A model generated the notes under the pieces. It made no database searches. It was not told the DNA's origin and saw only the letters and a program-made list of their open reading frames with translations. A stretch of DNA of 64,000 nucleotides from Paenibacillus sp. SYP-B4298 (lineage in GTDB: Bacteria > Bacillota > Bacilli > Paenibacillales > Paenibacillaceae): NCBI RefSeq assembly GCF_027627475.1, contig NZ_CP115484.1, forward strand, positions 2,774,001 through 2,838,000. The letters are read 5' to 3'. Each line of letters begins with the position of its first letter. The stretch's first letter is position 1. Positions 36,712 to 45,808 of the stretch are shown here, one piece after another. A program made the position numbers and the translations under genes.

Positions 36712-37872
36712 TTATTTAACCAGGGCAACGATCTTCTGAGCGCCGTCCGCCATCGAATCTGCGGAGACGATATTCAGACCGGATTCGTTCAAGATCTTCT
36801 TGCCAATCTCGACGTTGGTACCTTCCAGACGCACAACAAGCGGACGATCGAGTCCAACCTGCTTAGCCGCTTCCACAACGCCGTTAGCAATGACATCACA
36901 TCTCATAATGCCGCCAAAGATGTTGACGAAGATACCCTTCACTTTGTCGTCAGACAAAATAATCTTGAAGGCTTCCGTAACCTTCTCTGTGGTCGCACCG
37001 CCCCCTACATCAAGGAAGTTGGCCGGGTCGCCACCGTAATATTTGATAATGTCCATCGTCGCCATCGCAAGGCCAGCACCGTTAACCATACAGCCGATGT
37101 TGCCGTCAAGCGCGATATAGCTCAGATCGAACTTCGATGCTTCGATTTCCTTCGCATCCTCTTCATCCAGGTCGCGCAGCGCCAAGATGTCCTTATGGCG
37201 ATACAGCGCATTGGAGTCAAAGTTCAGCTTGGCATCCAGCGCCATCACATTGCCGTCGCCAGTAACCACGAGCGGGTTGATCTCTGCGATCGAGCAATCC
37301 TTTTCTACAAATGCTGTATAAAGAGCTGTCATGAACTGTACAGCTTTATTGACCAATTCCTTCGGAATGTTGATATTGAACGCCAGTCTGCGCGCCTGGA
37401 AGCCTTGCAGGCCAACAGCCGGATCGATCACTTCCTTGAAGATCTTCTCCGGAGAATGCGCTGCAACCTCCTCAATCTCTGTGCCGCCCTCTTCAGAGCC
37501 CATCATAACGACCGTTCCTGTCCCGCGATCAACTACGACGCCAATGTAGTATTCCTTCTTGATGTCGCAGCCCTGCTCAATAAGCAAACGCTTAACTTCC
37601 TTGCCCTCTGGTCCAGTCTGATGCGTGACGAGCACCTTGCCCAGAATCTCGCTCGCATAGGTACGCACCTCGTCCAAACCTTTGGCTACTTTAACTCCGC
37701 CTGCCTTACCGCGGCCACCCGCATGAATTTGCGCTTTGACCACAACAACCGGTGTACCCAAGCTTTCAGCAGCCGCTACCGCTTCCTCGACAGTAAACGC
37801 CACTTTTCCCTCTGGAACGACGACACCGTATTGCTTCAGGACTTCTTTCCCTTGATACTCATGGATATTCAT
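36712..37872 (-). CDS. sucC: SucC, succinyl-CoA synthetase beta subunit
   Basis: Beta subunit with ATP-grasp fold. [17 protein letters not shown] at the N-terminus, [36 protein letters not shown], and a C-terminal CoA-ligase domain with FLDVGGGAT and [15 protein letters not shown]. 386 residues from the ATG at 37872, 9 bases after AGGAGG. It forms an operon with sucD. Confidence 0.97.
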   Translation of the reverse strand: MNIHEYQGKEVLKQYGVVVPEGKVAFTVEEAVAAAESLGTPVVVVKAQIHAGGRGKAGGVKVAKGLDEVRTYASEILGKVLVTHQTGPEGKEVKRLLIEQGCDIKKEYYIGVVVDRGTGTVVMMGSEEGGTEIEEVAAHSPEKIFKEVIDPAVGLQGFQARRLAFNINIPKELVNKAVQFMTALYTAFVEKDCSIAEINPLVVTGDGNVMALDAKLNFDSNALYRHKDILALRDLDEEDAKEIEASKFDLSYIALDGNIGCMVNGAGLAMATMDIIKYYGGDPANFLDVGGGATTEKVTEAFKIILSDDKVKGIFVNIFGGIMRCDVIANGVVEAAKQVGLDRPLVVRLEGTNVEIGKKILNESGLNIVSADSMADGAQKIVALVK

Positions 37873-37926
37873 TCCCGAAATCCTCCTATCTGCAGCTAAC
37901 CTCAATATGTACCCAAAACCTCCACC

Positions 37927-37935
37927 ATTGTAACA
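37927..37935 (-). promoter_or_regulatory. Candidate extended -10 promoter of sucCD
   Basis: The minus strand reads TGTTACAAT, an extended -10 element (TGnTACAAT), about 55 bases before the sucC start. The -35 region at the right spacing is poor. A second, perfect TATAAT lies upstream at 37973-37978 but also lacks a good -35. One of the two probably drives sucCD. Confidence 0.4.
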
Positions 37936-38242
37936 CTTTTTGAGGCCGCTTTCCTCATATTAAGCCATAATTATTATAAACTTTTTTTATATCGTTTTCA
38001 TCTCGATTCGAGAACGAAGGCACAAACCTTGTCGAATCACGCTTTTCCCTTGTTTTTCACAGGTTTCTGCCACATTTTACGACTCTTGAGGCAATCTGTT
38101 TTCTCTTGCCGGATACCTCTGGCACCTGCTAGCTGCACCAAGCTTCTCTACGATATTGTCAATAACAGCACCCTGTATGGGTTGCCCTCTCTAGTATCCC
38201 GTTCGCCTTAGGCGGTTTATTCATCCAAAAAGACTGCTAAGC

Positions 38243-38271
38243 TTGACAGCTTCTTCCTATTCGAGTACGAT
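38243..38271 (+). promoter_or_regulatory. Candidate sigma-A promoter of comM
   Basis: Plus strand -35 TTGACA (38243-38248) and -10 TACGAT (38266-38271) are 17 bases apart. Transcription would start near 38278, leaving a leader of about 120 bases before the comM ATG. The rest of the 37873-38398 gap, apart from the sucC promoter candidates, is AT-rich sequence in which I see no gene. Confidence 0.5.
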
Positions 38272-38290
38272 TAGGAGCATATTCTAAAGC

Positions 38291-38331
38291 GATAGCATTA
38301 TGGCGCGCCACAGTTTGTTGCCTCAGCTATC
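38291..38331 (+). other. Nested stem in the comM leader
   Basis: GATAGC (38291-38296) pairs with GCTATC (38326-38331), and an inner GGC/GCC can pair inside it. It lies between the promoter candidate and the terminator-like hairpin. It is short, so its significance depends on the hairpin that follows. Confidence 0.3.
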
Positions 38332-38355
38332 CGTTCATATTATGGAAACGTAAGG

Positions 38356-38395
38356 AAGCACCTTCATCCAACTGTAGACGATGGAGGTGCTTTTT
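38356..38395 (+). promoter_or_regulatory. Terminator-like hairpin containing the comM ribosome binding site
   Basis: AAGCACCTTCATC (38356-38368) pairs with GATGGAGGTGCTT (38380-38392) over 13 bp with one G-U pair and an 11-base loop. The 3' arm runs into TTTTT (38391-38395). The GGAGG ribosome binding site of comM (38383-38387) is inside the 3' arm. No plus-strand gene lies upstream to need a terminator. The arrangement is that of an attenuator or a translational switch; the trigger is unknown. Confidence 0.55.
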
Positions 38396-38398
38396 GTT

Positions 38399-39955
38399 AT
38401 GTATGCGAAGCTGATCAGCGCCAGTGTGCTTGGCGTGAACGGCACTTTAATTGAAGTGGAGGTCGACATCGCTGGCGGATTGCCGCAAGTCAATGTCGTC
38501 GGCCTCCCTGATCCCGCGATCCGCGAATCGGTCGAGCGTGTTCGCGCAGCGATCAAAAATTGCGGATTCAAGTTTCCGCTTCAGCGGATCACCGTGAACC
38601 TCGCCCCGGCCGACCTGCGCAAGGAAGGCACCGCGTTCGATCTGGCTATCGCAGCGGGCGTGCTGATTGCCAGCGGCCAGGTGGCAGCAGAGCGTTGCCA
38701 CGGAGCGCTCATGATCGGTGAACTGGCCCTTAACGGCGACATCAAGGCCATCCCTGGCGTGCTGCCTATGGTCGAGCAGGCCAAGCGCTGCGGACTGAGC
38801 CGAGTGCTGCTTGCCGCAGCCAATCTGGAGGAAGCGGCCTTGATCGATGGGCTGGAGCTGTTGAGTCTGCACAGCCTCCGCGAGCTGGCGGAGCAGATTG
38901 ACCCTCAAGAGCTGCACGGTCGGAGCAGTAGGACGAGGCATGGCCCTGCCCGGCTTACAGGAGCAGCAGGCGGGCAGGTGGCTGGAGGCGCTGCGGATTT
39001 CGCTGATGTGCTTGGGCAGCATCAAGCCAAGCAGGCGCTGCTGACCGCCGTTGCCGGGCGCCATAACCTGCTGCTGTGCGGCTCGCCAGGTACAGGCAAG
39101 TCGATGCTGATTCAGCGCATACCCAGCATCATGCCGCCATTGTCGGACGAGGAGGCGCTGGAGGTCACAAAAATATATAGCGTGGCCGGCAAGTTTGCTC
39201 ATGGCGAGGCGCAGCTCATACGGAGCCGCCCCTTCCGCGCGCCTCACCATACGATATCTACAGGCGGCTTGATTGGCGGCGGGAGCACGCCCAGGCCAGG
39301 GGAGGTCACACTCGCCCATCATGGCGTCCTGTTTCTGGATGAGCTGCCCGAATTTTCGCGGCAGGTGCTGGAGGCGCTGCGCCAGCCGGTAGAGGAGCGC
39401 GCCGTCACGATCGCCAGAGCGAGAGCTACGCTCTGCTTCCCGGCCAGCTTCATGCTTGCCTGTGCCATGAATCCATGTCCATGCGGCTTCTACGGCGCCG
39501 ATGGCGAGCGGCAATGCTCCTGCTCCATCAGCAGGATGGCCTCGTATCGCGCGCGGCTATCCGGCCCGCTGCTGGACCGGATCGATGTGCAGCTTGAAGT
39601 ACCCAGGCCAGCCAGCTTCCTGCAGACAGAGCGCGGGTTGGATTCCGCGCAGATGCTGGAGCGGGTCATGGCTGCACAGGAGCGGCAGCTTGCGCGTCGC
39701 AAGCGAAGCGGCGTCAGTTGGAACAGCGAGCTGATAGGAGCCGCGCTGCTAAGAGAAGCCAAGCTGCAGCCGCCCGCTGCCCGCATGCTGGAGATGGCTT
39801 ATCAGGCGTTGGGGCTTAGTCTAAGGGCGCATGATCGGCTGCTGCGGCTTGGCCGCACGATCGCTGATCTGCAGGAGCAAGAGGAGATTGGAGAGGAGCA
39901 TATTGCCGAAGCGATTCAGTATCGCTGCCTCGATCGCAATACACAACCGCTATAA
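38399..39955 (+). CDS. comM: ComM (YifB family), Mg-chelatase-like AAA+ helicase
   Basis: Hexameric branch-migration helicase that helps integrate transforming DNA in other bacteria. N-terminal ChlI domain (MYAKLISASVLGVNG, GLPDPAIRESVERVRAA, LAPADLRKEGTAFDL), Walker A GSPGTGKSMLIQR, FRAPHHTISTGGLIGGG, Walker B GVLFLDELPEF, AMNPCPCGFYG with its conserved cysteines, and a C-terminal YxxLGLSLRAHDRLLRLGRTIADL region. 518 residues from the ATG at 38399, 11 bases after GGAGG; an in-frame ATG at 38381 lies in the hairpin stem. The only clear plus-strand gene of the window. Confidence 0.95.
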   Translation: MYAKLISASVLGVNGTLIEVEVDIAGGLPQVNVVGLPDPAIRESVERVRAAIKNCGFKFPLQRITVNLAPADLRKEGTAFDLAIAAGVLIASGQVAAERCHGALMIGELALNGDIKAIPGVLPMVEQAKRCGLSRVLLAAANLEEAALIDGLELLSLHSLRELAEQIDPQELHGRSSRTRHGPARLTGAAGGQVAGGAADFADVLGQHQAKQALLTAVAGRHNLLLCGSPGTGKSMLIQRIPSIMPPLSDEEALEVTKIYSVAGKFAHGEAQLIRSRPFRAPHHTISTGGLIGGGSTPRPGEVTLAHHGVLFLDELPEFSRQVLEALRQPVEERAVTIARARATLCFPASFMLACAMNPCPCGFYGADGERQCSCSISRMASYRARLSGPLLDRIDVQLEVPRPASFLQTERGLDSAQMLERVMAAQERQLARRKRSGVSWNSELIGAALLREAKLQPPAARMLEMAYQALGLSLRAHDRLLRLGRTIADLQEQEEIGEEHIAEAIQYRCLDRNTQPL

Positions 39956-40005
39956 GCCATAGAACATGAAGGTAGTACGATGCATGACACTATAGCTCGC
40001 AATAG

Positions 40006-40047
40006 AGCAGCCCCTGCGCCTAGGGAAACGGGGTGCAGGGGCCTGCT
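40006..40047. terminator. GC-rich hairpin between convergent comM and the SEDS-like gene
   Basis: AGCAGCCCCTGC and GCAGGGGCCTGCT can form a strong stem with one bulge around a loop of roughly 17 bases. It lies between the ends of the two convergent genes. The following T tracts are weak on both strands, so it may be a poor or bidirectional terminator. Confidence 0.45.
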
Positions 40048-40144
40048 GTTCATACATACAGCTTGCCGATTGCTTAGCTATCGTCCGCAGCGCTCCAGCG
40101 CGGGGTTTCGCTGGCATAACCGGGAGTTGCTCGACCACTATCAG

Positions 40145-41479
40145 CTACGCAACAAATAAAGAAGCCGCTGACTTGTCTGCTGGCAATCTGCGCCGCCGAA
40201 GCACGCTGAGGATCACTCCCAGGATGGTGAAATAGATCAGGTTCTGAGTTGTGCCGAAGCTGATCAACGGCAAGGAGAAGCCTGCGAATGGGAGCCACCC
40301 CATACACATCCCGATAGACCACAGATATTGAATGGAGAGCATCGATGCGAGCACGGACAACAGCATTTTGCCATAGGGGTCTTTCACATAACGTATCGCC
40401 CTGTAGATCCAGCCCAGGAACAAGATGGCGCAAGCAGCGACCGCCAGTCCTGCCAGCCAACCATAGCTATAGACCAGGTAGACGAACATCGACTCGCTAT
40501 GTGACCATACTATGGCATGCTCCATAGATGGCGGGCCATAGCCGAACCAACCTGCGGATTGAATAGCCTCCGCTGCTCGGGCATACCACCAGCCGTGGCC
40601 TACATTGTTATATGGTGGAAAAAATGAAGCCACCCGTTCTTGCAGATAAAACAGTTTTCCTGCCATGATAATTCCAATTCCAGCGAGCACAAGCAAGCCT
40701 GCCGCACCGATAGCAAACGCGACGGTGGAACGGCGCTGCATCCAGAGCACGGCTGTCACGCCAACCAGATAGAGCGCACATGCCAGGAATGCCGGACCCG
40801 CTATGAACAGGAACACAGGAAAGACCAAGCAAGCAAAGTATAGCACCTGTCTCTTCACGCTATATCGATTACCCAGGCTACTCTTGAGCCCTGGCAATGC
40901 CAACAACAGCAGAAACACACCCACTATAGAAGTGTCGATGAGAGGCCCAAGTGACAGATAGGTTCGTTGACCGTTCACTGCGATGCCAGACCACAGTCCT
41001 GCTAGGAGTATACTGGTTCCCATCGCGTACAGCGCAAGCGACCAGCCTCTTAGCTTTCGGTAATCAAATAGCCAGAGCACCGACATCACAATTAGACCCG
41101 CAGTAACCGTTAAGACATGCCGCATGAACATATCATCTGGAATCCGTTGCCCCGTAACAAGACTCAGGCTATAGATGGCCCACAGACCGATTGCAATAAT
41201 CGCTCCTAGCACAGCCAGCAGCCCCCAATCGATAAACGGGCGATAGATGCTCCCCATTCCGCGACCAATCTCCGCTGGATCACCCATACGCGCTACCGCC
41301 TGCCGAACGGCCTGCTGCTCGTCCACTCCTTGATCCTGCAATTCGTTCACCAGCTCCTCCAGATGGCACTCCAGCTCGCGCTCCACCTCCAGGGAAGTCT
41401 CTCTCGAACGAATCGGGCGGGAGGCCTCTTGAAGAAATTGTCTTACTGCATCATGCCTCTTGCTTAATCTTATGCTCAT
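40145..41479 (-). CDS. SEDS-like (FtsW/RodA/SpoVE family) membrane protein with N-terminal HAAS/permease-prefix domain
   Basis: 444 residues. The N-terminal 75 form a helical soluble domain with EVERELECHLEELVNEL and ARMGDPAEIGRGM, the pattern of the HAAS domain that accompanies PadR regulators. Then about ten hydrophobic helices with SEDS landmarks: NGQRTYLSLG, GHGWWYARAAEAIQSAGWFGYG and PLISFGTTQNLI. SEDS enzymes polymerise glycan strands using an Asp in an HTDF-type motif; here that position reads HSES with Glu329, and the usual QPSE motif is missing. The ATG overlaps the padR stop by 4 bases. A division or envelope role is plausible; polymerase activity is doubtful. Confidence 0.8.
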   Translation of the reverse strand: MSIRLSKRHDAVRQFLQEASRPIRSRETSLEVERELECHLEELVNELQDQGVDEQQAVRQAVARMGDPAEIGRGMGSIYRPFIDWGLLAVLGAIIAIGLWAIYSLSLVTGQRIPDDMFMRHVLTVTAGLIVMSVLWLFDYRKLRGWSLALYAMGTSILLAGLWSGIAVNGQRTYLSLGPLIDTSIVGVFLLLLALPGLKSSLGNRYSVKRQVLYFACLVFPVFLFIAGPAFLACALYLVGVTAVLWMQRRSTVAFAIGAAGLLVLAGIGIIMAGKLFYLQERVASFFPPYNNVGHGWWYARAAEAIQSAGWFGYGPPSMEHAIVWSHSESMFVYLVYSYGWLAGLAVAACAILFLGWIYRAIRYVKDPYGKMLLSVLASMLSIQYLWSIGMCMGWLPFAGFSLPLISFGTTQNLIYFTILGVILSVLRRRRLPADKSAASLFVA

Positions 41480-41808
41480 GCCCATCCCTCCCCGATCACC
41501 CGTTCTACTGCCGTTCTATAGACCTGCCATTCCTGCTTCTTATCAGTAAGCGTCCGCTTGCCTGCGCCGGTCAACCGATAATATTTGCGTTTGCGACCAT
41601 CGGTCTCCTGCCAGTATGCTTCGACCCAGTCCTCCGCCTCCAGTGTATGAAGAATCGGATAGAGCGTCCCCTCCTTCAAGGCGAAGATCCCCTCCGAACG
41701 CTGCTCCAGCTCCCTTGTCAGCTCGTAGCCATACATCTCCTTGCGCTCCAGCATCGATAAGATCAAGATGACCGTACTTCCCTTTAACAACTCCTTGTTC
41801 ACTTTCAT
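41476..41808 (-). CDS. PadR-family transcriptional regulator
   Basis: Compact winged-helix repressor of 110 residues: LLKGSTVILILSMLERKEMYGYELTREL, then the wing with LKEGTLYPILHTLEAEDWVEAYW and RKRKYYRLTGAGKRTL, the PadR signature. It lacks the long C-terminal dimerisation domain of PadR proper, so it is of the short subtype. ATG at 41808 after AGGAGGTG. It is translationally coupled to the HAAS/SEDS-like gene, the usual PadR-HAAS pairing. Confidence 0.93.
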   Translation of the reverse strand: MKVNKELLKGSTVILILSMLERKEMYGYELTRELEQRSEGIFALKEGTLYPILHTLEAEDWVEAYWQETDGRKRKYYRLTGAGKRTLTDKKQEWQVYRTAVERVIGEGWA

Positions 41809-41851
41809 GTGCAGCACCTCCTCCTCGATCCATGAATTGATATACATCGTT

Positions 41852-41876
41852 AATCTATATATAGTATATCTAGGTA
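41852..41876 (-). promoter_or_regulatory. AT-rich palindromic stretch upstream of padR, possible operator
   Basis: This stretch of alternating A and T includes the perfect 10-bp palindrome CTATATATAG (41855-41864) and a TATACT that could serve as a -10 box. It lies about 45 bases before the padR ATG, where an autoregulatory PadR site would be expected. No clear -35 box. Low-confidence call from position and composition. Confidence 0.3.
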
Positions 41877-41940
41877 TAAGGATAAACGATTTTCTCCTTC
41901 CATGCAAGGATGTCTTTCGGGGGAGGCGCTTGTGAGCAAC

Positions 41941-41982
41941 GAAAAACAGCACTTCATCCATTTGTACGAGAGGATGAAGTGC
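41941..41982 (-). terminator. Rho-independent terminator after the ABC exporter operon
   Basis: Perfect 11-bp stem GCACTTCATCC/GGATGAAGTGC with a 12-base loop; on the minus strand it is followed by TGTTTTTCG. It lies 35 bases after the ABC ATPase stop codon and ends the tetR-permease-ATPase transcript. Confidence 0.85.
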
Positions 41983-42016
41983 CGCCACTGCCACTGCCAC
42001 TGTTACAGCTATTCAG

Positions 42017-42775
42017 CTATATACCGATTTCCCGCATTTTCTCCGTGACCTTGCTTAGCCGTGTCGGGTCATCTGTTCCACTGAACGCGGGAAGCGTCAG
42101 CTCGCCGGCTATAGCTCCATCACGCATGAACAGCACTCTCTCTGCCCGTGCAGCGACATGGGCGTCATGGGTTACGAGCATAATCGCGGTGCCGCTGGCA
42201 TGAATTTCGGACAGTAGATTCATCATCTCCTGCGTCGCCTTGGAATTCAGCGCACCTGTCGGCTCATCGGCAAAAATAATGCTTGGATCATTCATGAGCG
42301 CCCGGCATATTCCGGCACGCTGGAGCTGCCCGCCCGAAGCCTGCGTAATCTCCCGGCTCTCCAATTCGGCGATGCCTGTCCTGTTCATTAATGATCTAGC
42401 CTTGCTCATAATCGCTGCTGTATTTTTGGAGTTGCCTTTCATGGAAGGAAGAATAATGTTATCCAGCACATTCAGATGCTTCAGCAGCGTCGGCTGCTGA
42501 AAGATCATCCCCATCTTCATCCTGCGCATATCTGCCAGTTCATTGTCCTGAAGGGCTGAGATGTCCTTCCCTTCAAATGTGATCTTGCCTCCGTCCACTC
42601 CGTCCATACCGCTAAGGCAAAACAGCAGGGTTGATTTACCCGAGCCTGATGGTCCCATCACCGACACAAATTCCCCCCGGTCTATAGCTACCGATACGCC
42701 GTCCAGCACCTGCCGCCGCTCATCGCCTGCTCCATAGGATTTGACGATGTTCTCGCCAACGATTAACCTGTGCAT
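42017..42775 (-). CDS. ABC transporter ATP-binding protein (LolD/MacB-type)
   Basis: ATPase of a type VII (FtsX-like) ABC system. Walker A GPSGSGKSTLLF, Q loop MIFQQPTLLKHLN, signature SGGQLQRAGICRAL, Walker B IIFADEPTGALNSK, and switch histidine LVTHDAHVAAR are intact. 252 residues. It starts 4 bases after the permease gene ends. Such pairs export or sense antimicrobial peptides and lipids; the substrate cannot be told from sequence. Confidence 0.95.
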   Translation of the reverse strand: MHRLIVGENIVKSYGAGDERRQVLDGVSVAIDRGEFVSVMGPSGSGKSTLLFCLSGMDGVDGGKITFEGKDISALQDNELADMRRMKMGMIFQQPTLLKHLNVLDNIILPSMKGNSKNTAAIMSKARSLMNRTGIAELESREITQASGGQLQRAGICRALMNDPSIIFADEPTGALNSKATQEMMNLLSEIHASGTAIMLVTHDAHVAARAERVLFMRDGAIAGELTLPAFSGTDDPTRLSKVTEKMREIGI

Positions 42776-42779
42776 GTGT

Positions 42780-45098
42780 CTACTCCTTTATATGTTCCCC
42801 GATTTTTATAGATCTCACGCTTGATGTGCCGATTAACGTCGCCACCATGACCGAGCCGAGCATCATGAGCGGACTGAGAACGTAAGCCGATAGCAGCTGT
42901 GTCTCAAAATGGAAGGCAGATGCGCCAAGCTGGGCGATGACAAGTCCAGCAAGCTTCTCGCCGAGTGTACCCGCCAGCATCGTGCCAACCAGTATGCCTA
43001 TCAGCACCACAAATGCTGACCTGACGGCATATTGCAGCCTGATGTCCAAGTGGGTAAATCCGATCGCCTTCATTACGGCAATGGAGTAGCGATCCTTCGC
43101 GACGAGCAGGCGGATGAACAGCAGCGCAACGAGCAGAGTAATCAGCAGGGCAACAGCCAGCGCTGCATTGGCAGCCAGCCCGGCCGCGTGAATTGTAGAG
43201 CCGAAGGTTTGTACAATATAGTGCTCTACATCCGACACCTTCGCCTGCCCGAACCGACTCCCGTATTCGGCAGCTTTCGCTGCTGCCAGGGAGGGCTGTG
43301 CGAGCTTCACGTACACCACAGCCCAGACGCGTGCTGCCGCTTCATCGACAAAGGCTGCCTTGGCTGTCTTGCCCCCATTGGTTACATCAGAATATATGCC
43401 GCTAACCGTGAGCGTCCTGTCCTTCCCGGAAGCCGTCAGCACTAGCGCATCCCCGACTTGCTTGCCGAGTGCCTCCGCATTTAGCGCAGATAGTGCAATC
43501 TCTCTTTCTCCGACCGGAGCGCTACCCTTGCTGTAATGGAGCGGGAACATCGAGTGGTCGCCCAGCTCCACCAATATTCTCTCCCCGGTTCCGTCCTCCG
43601 TCCGGGCAGTGAACGCCTTGGTTGTCAGCACGGCATATCGGGCGACGGACGGATCATTCTTCATCGTCTCGGCAATCTCGGCCGCCGTGCCGATCAAGTC
43701 GCTCGCCTGCTGAATGTCGATACGCAGGTCATATTCACCGACACCCAGATAGGTGCTGAAGCTTTTGGAGGAGATGGTGCTGTATACATTTTGCGGCACG
43801 ATGGCGATGAAGGACGCGAGGATCAGCACAACGAGCATCGTTACATAGAGCCGCTTCCTCGCCAGCACATCCTTAATCCCCAGAAACAGATTGGCGCCCA
43901 GCTTGCCGAATCGGCTCAGGCTGAACAGTCTAGCTCCCGCAAATGCCTGCTGGGAATGACCAAAGCGCAGCGCCTCCGCGACGGACAATGATCGAAAGCG
44001 CCTCAGCACCCCGCCAACATACAGGACGACAGCCATGTAGACGAGCAGCACGCCCAGCACGCCGCATAGCCAGGCAAGGAACGGTTGTCCACTCTCGCCC
44101 ATATACAGACGGATATTCTCAAGCAGACTGCCCTTGAAGACAAAGGAAAGCCCCCATCCAACCCCGCTGCCTACAGCAGCCATAGCTGCATATTGCACAA
44201 CATAGATTCTCTTCATGTCCGACACGCGCAGCCCGATGGCCTTCATGACGCCCAGCTCGCGGTAATCTTCCTCAATCTTGGCAATGAGCGCAAAGCGGAT
44301 GCACATCAAGGCGATGGCTACAACCAGCATACTTACGAGCAGCAGCACCCCGACAACCATGCCATCCGCCATCGCATTCAGCATTCGAAAGAGCGGATAC
44401 GTGAGCGTCGGGCCATTCGCCTCCAAGCCGGCAGAAGCGTAGCTTGTCGCAAAGGCTCCCAGCATGGAGGTATCCTTGAGTCGGAACTCGATCAAGTATT
44501 CCGTGCTGCCAGCACCCGCGAGCGTGGCATAATCATTGCGGCTGATCAGAAACCGCTTGGAAGACGCCAGCAGCGAGTTCATCTGGGAATCACGCAGAAA
44601 GCCTGCCACCGTCCACACTTGATCGTTGAACGTTACATGATCTCCAATGTTGGCCAAGCCTTCCTTCCAATAGGTGATGGGAACATAAATTTCTCCATCC
44701 GCCACTTCAATGGCCTTCCCGTCAAGATCAAGCAGGTAATCAAAATGCTCATTTTGCACCGTGAAGCCATTATCCTGCACATTGCCTGCGAGCGAACGTC
44801 CGTCAATGAACAGACGCGCATTGTCCACATTCAGAAACTCTACCACTTGAAGCTGATCAACAAGGCTATTTTCCGCTGCAAAGCTATCCAGCCTTGTCCT
44901 GTCGACGGTGCCCGAGTGCATCTGCAAAAAATGCGGCGTCTTCGCCTGTGTCATCAGCGTGTCCACCGCACCGAACAGATGGATGGCCACGACCGCAGCA
45001 AGCGAGACGAGCAGCGCTGCGGCAGCAACAAATACGGTGATGGTCAGCGTAATCAGTTTGTTTTTAGTTAACTCGTTGCGGATGATCTTGATGTACAT
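42780..45098 (-). CDS. ABC transporter permease, two FtsX domains
   Basis: 772 residues with the layout of large FtsX/MacB-like permeases: an N-terminal helix (about 15-42), a roughly 190-residue extracellular domain, three helices (about 240-370) with LMCIRFALIAKIEEDYRELGVMKAIG, a second N-anchoring helix near 415-440, a second extracellular domain, and three final helices with LVAKDRYSIAVMKAIGFTHLDI. The repeated MKAIG coupling motif confirms two FtsX units in one chain. GGGAG precedes the ATG. It lies between its tetR regulator and its ATPase. Confidence 0.93.
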   Translation of the reverse strand: MYIKIIRNELTKNKLITLTITVFVAAAALLVSLAAVVAIHLFGAVDTLMTQAKTPHFLQMHSGTVDRTRLDSFAAENSLVDQLQVVEFLNVDNARLFIDGRSLAGNVQDNGFTVQNEHFDYLLDLDGKAIEVADGEIYVPITYWKEGLANIGDHVTFNDQVWTVAGFLRDSQMNSLLASSKRFLISRNDYATLAGAGSTEYLIEFRLKDTSMLGAFATSYASAGLEANGPTLTYPLFRMLNAMADGMVVGVLLLVSMLVVAIALMCIRFALIAKIEEDYRELGVMKAIGLRVSDMKRIYVVQYAAMAAVGSGVGWGLSFVFKGSLLENIRLYMGESGQPFLAWLCGVLGVLLVYMAVVLYVGGVLRRFRSLSVAEALRFGHSQQAFAGARLFSLSRFGKLGANLFLGIKDVLARKRLYVTMLVVLILASFIAIVPQNVYSTISSKSFSTYLGVGEYDLRIDIQQASDLIGTAAEIAETMKNDPSVARYAVLTTKAFTARTEDGTGERILVELGDHSMFPLHYSKGSAPVGEREIALSALNAEALGKQVGDALVLTASGKDRTLTVSGIYSDVTNGGKTAKAAFVDEAAARVWAVVYVKLAQPSLAAAKAAEYGSRFGQAKVSDVEHYIVQTFGSTIHAAGLAANAALAVALLITLLVALLFIRLLVAKDRYSIAVMKAIGFTHLDIRLQYAVRSAFVVLIGILVGTMLAGTLGEKLAGLVIAQLGASAFHFETQLLSAYVLSPLMMLGSVMVATLIGTSSVRSIKIGEHIKE

Positions 45099-45114
45099 AG
45101 GTCAACTCCCGTAT

Positions 45115-45768
45115 TTAGCTGTTTTCCGGTACGCTCTGCTCTCCTCCGCCCAGCATCTGCATAAAGTACGCTACCTGTTCCTCTTGCAGATTCAGCAGCC
45201 TGCCAAGGTGAAATAAGAAGGCGCGCATTCTGGCGGCCCGTTCCTCCTCTGTCAGCTCCACCAGGTCGCCATCAAAAACCGTAGTCGCGTACACAATGAC
45301 CATCTCCATACATTCATACGGATACGGCGTATTGAACAGCCCCTGCTCCACTCCCTCGCGGATGATGTCCGCCAGAATAGGGGTCAGACCGTTAATGATC
45401 ATTTTTTGCGTCTTCTGGTGCATTAGCGCATTTTGCGGCTTGTGGATATGCTCCATTATTTCATCGCTGCCTGACCCGCTTACATTCAGCCCCATAACGA
45501 CGTGGACGATACGCCGGTCGACAGGAACCGTCCGGTCTGACGCCAATCGCTGCGCAGCCTCCAGCAAGCGGGAGCCATATCTCTCAATCAGCGCATCCAT
45601 AATATCTTCCTTGGACTTGAAATGATAATAGAGCGTCCCGCGCGCAATGCCAACGGCCACCAAAATATCGTTCGTGCTCGTGCCGTCAAAGCCCTTCTCT
45701 CCAAACAACGCCTCAGCGGCATCCAGAATTTCATGTCGCCGTTGCTCCGCTTCCTTTACAATCCTCAT
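45115..45768 (-). CDS. TetR/AcrR-family repressor of the adjacent ABC exporter
   Basis: N-terminal TetR DNA-binding domain: RRHEILDAAEALFGEKGFDGTS, then NDILVAVGIARGTLYYHFKSKEDIMDALI. The C-terminal ligand domain (about residues 70-217) is not recognisable further. It is the first gene of the operon tetR-permease-ATPase, and an inverted repeat lies 17 bases upstream of its ATG, so autoregulation and control of the transporter are likely. AAAGGGG ribosome site. Confidence 0.93.
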   Translation of the reverse strand: MRIVKEAEQRRHEILDAAEALFGEKGFDGTSTNDILVAVGIARGTLYYHFKSKEDIMDALIERYGSRLLEAAQRLASDRTVPVDRRIVHVVMGLNVSGSGSDEIMEHIHKPQNALMHQKTQKMIINGLTPILADIIREGVEQGLFNTPYPYECMEMVIVYATTVFDGDLVELTEEERAARMRAFLFHLGRLLNLQEEQVAYFMQMLGGGEQSVPENS

Positions 45769-45784
45769 CGTTAACCCCTTTCAC

Positions 45785-45803
45785 TAGACCGACTGTCTGT
45801 CTA
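45785..45803 (-). promoter_or_regulatory. Probable TetR operator
   Basis: A 19-base near-perfect palindrome (TAGACCGACTGTCTGTCTA on the plus strand) with only two mismatched pairs around one central base. It lies immediately downstream of the promoter -10 box and 17 bases before the tetR ATG, where bound repressor would block transcription. Confidence 0.75.
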
Positions 45804-45808
45804 TTGAA

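Noticed and set aside
38447-39514. Minus-strand open frame of 355 codons opposite comM
   Set aside because: comM has all its motifs on the plus strand; the reverse frame has no recognisable domain.
44085-45071. Plus-strand open frame of 328 codons opposite the ABC permease
   Set aside because: The permease on the other strand shows clear FtsX features; this is its shadow.
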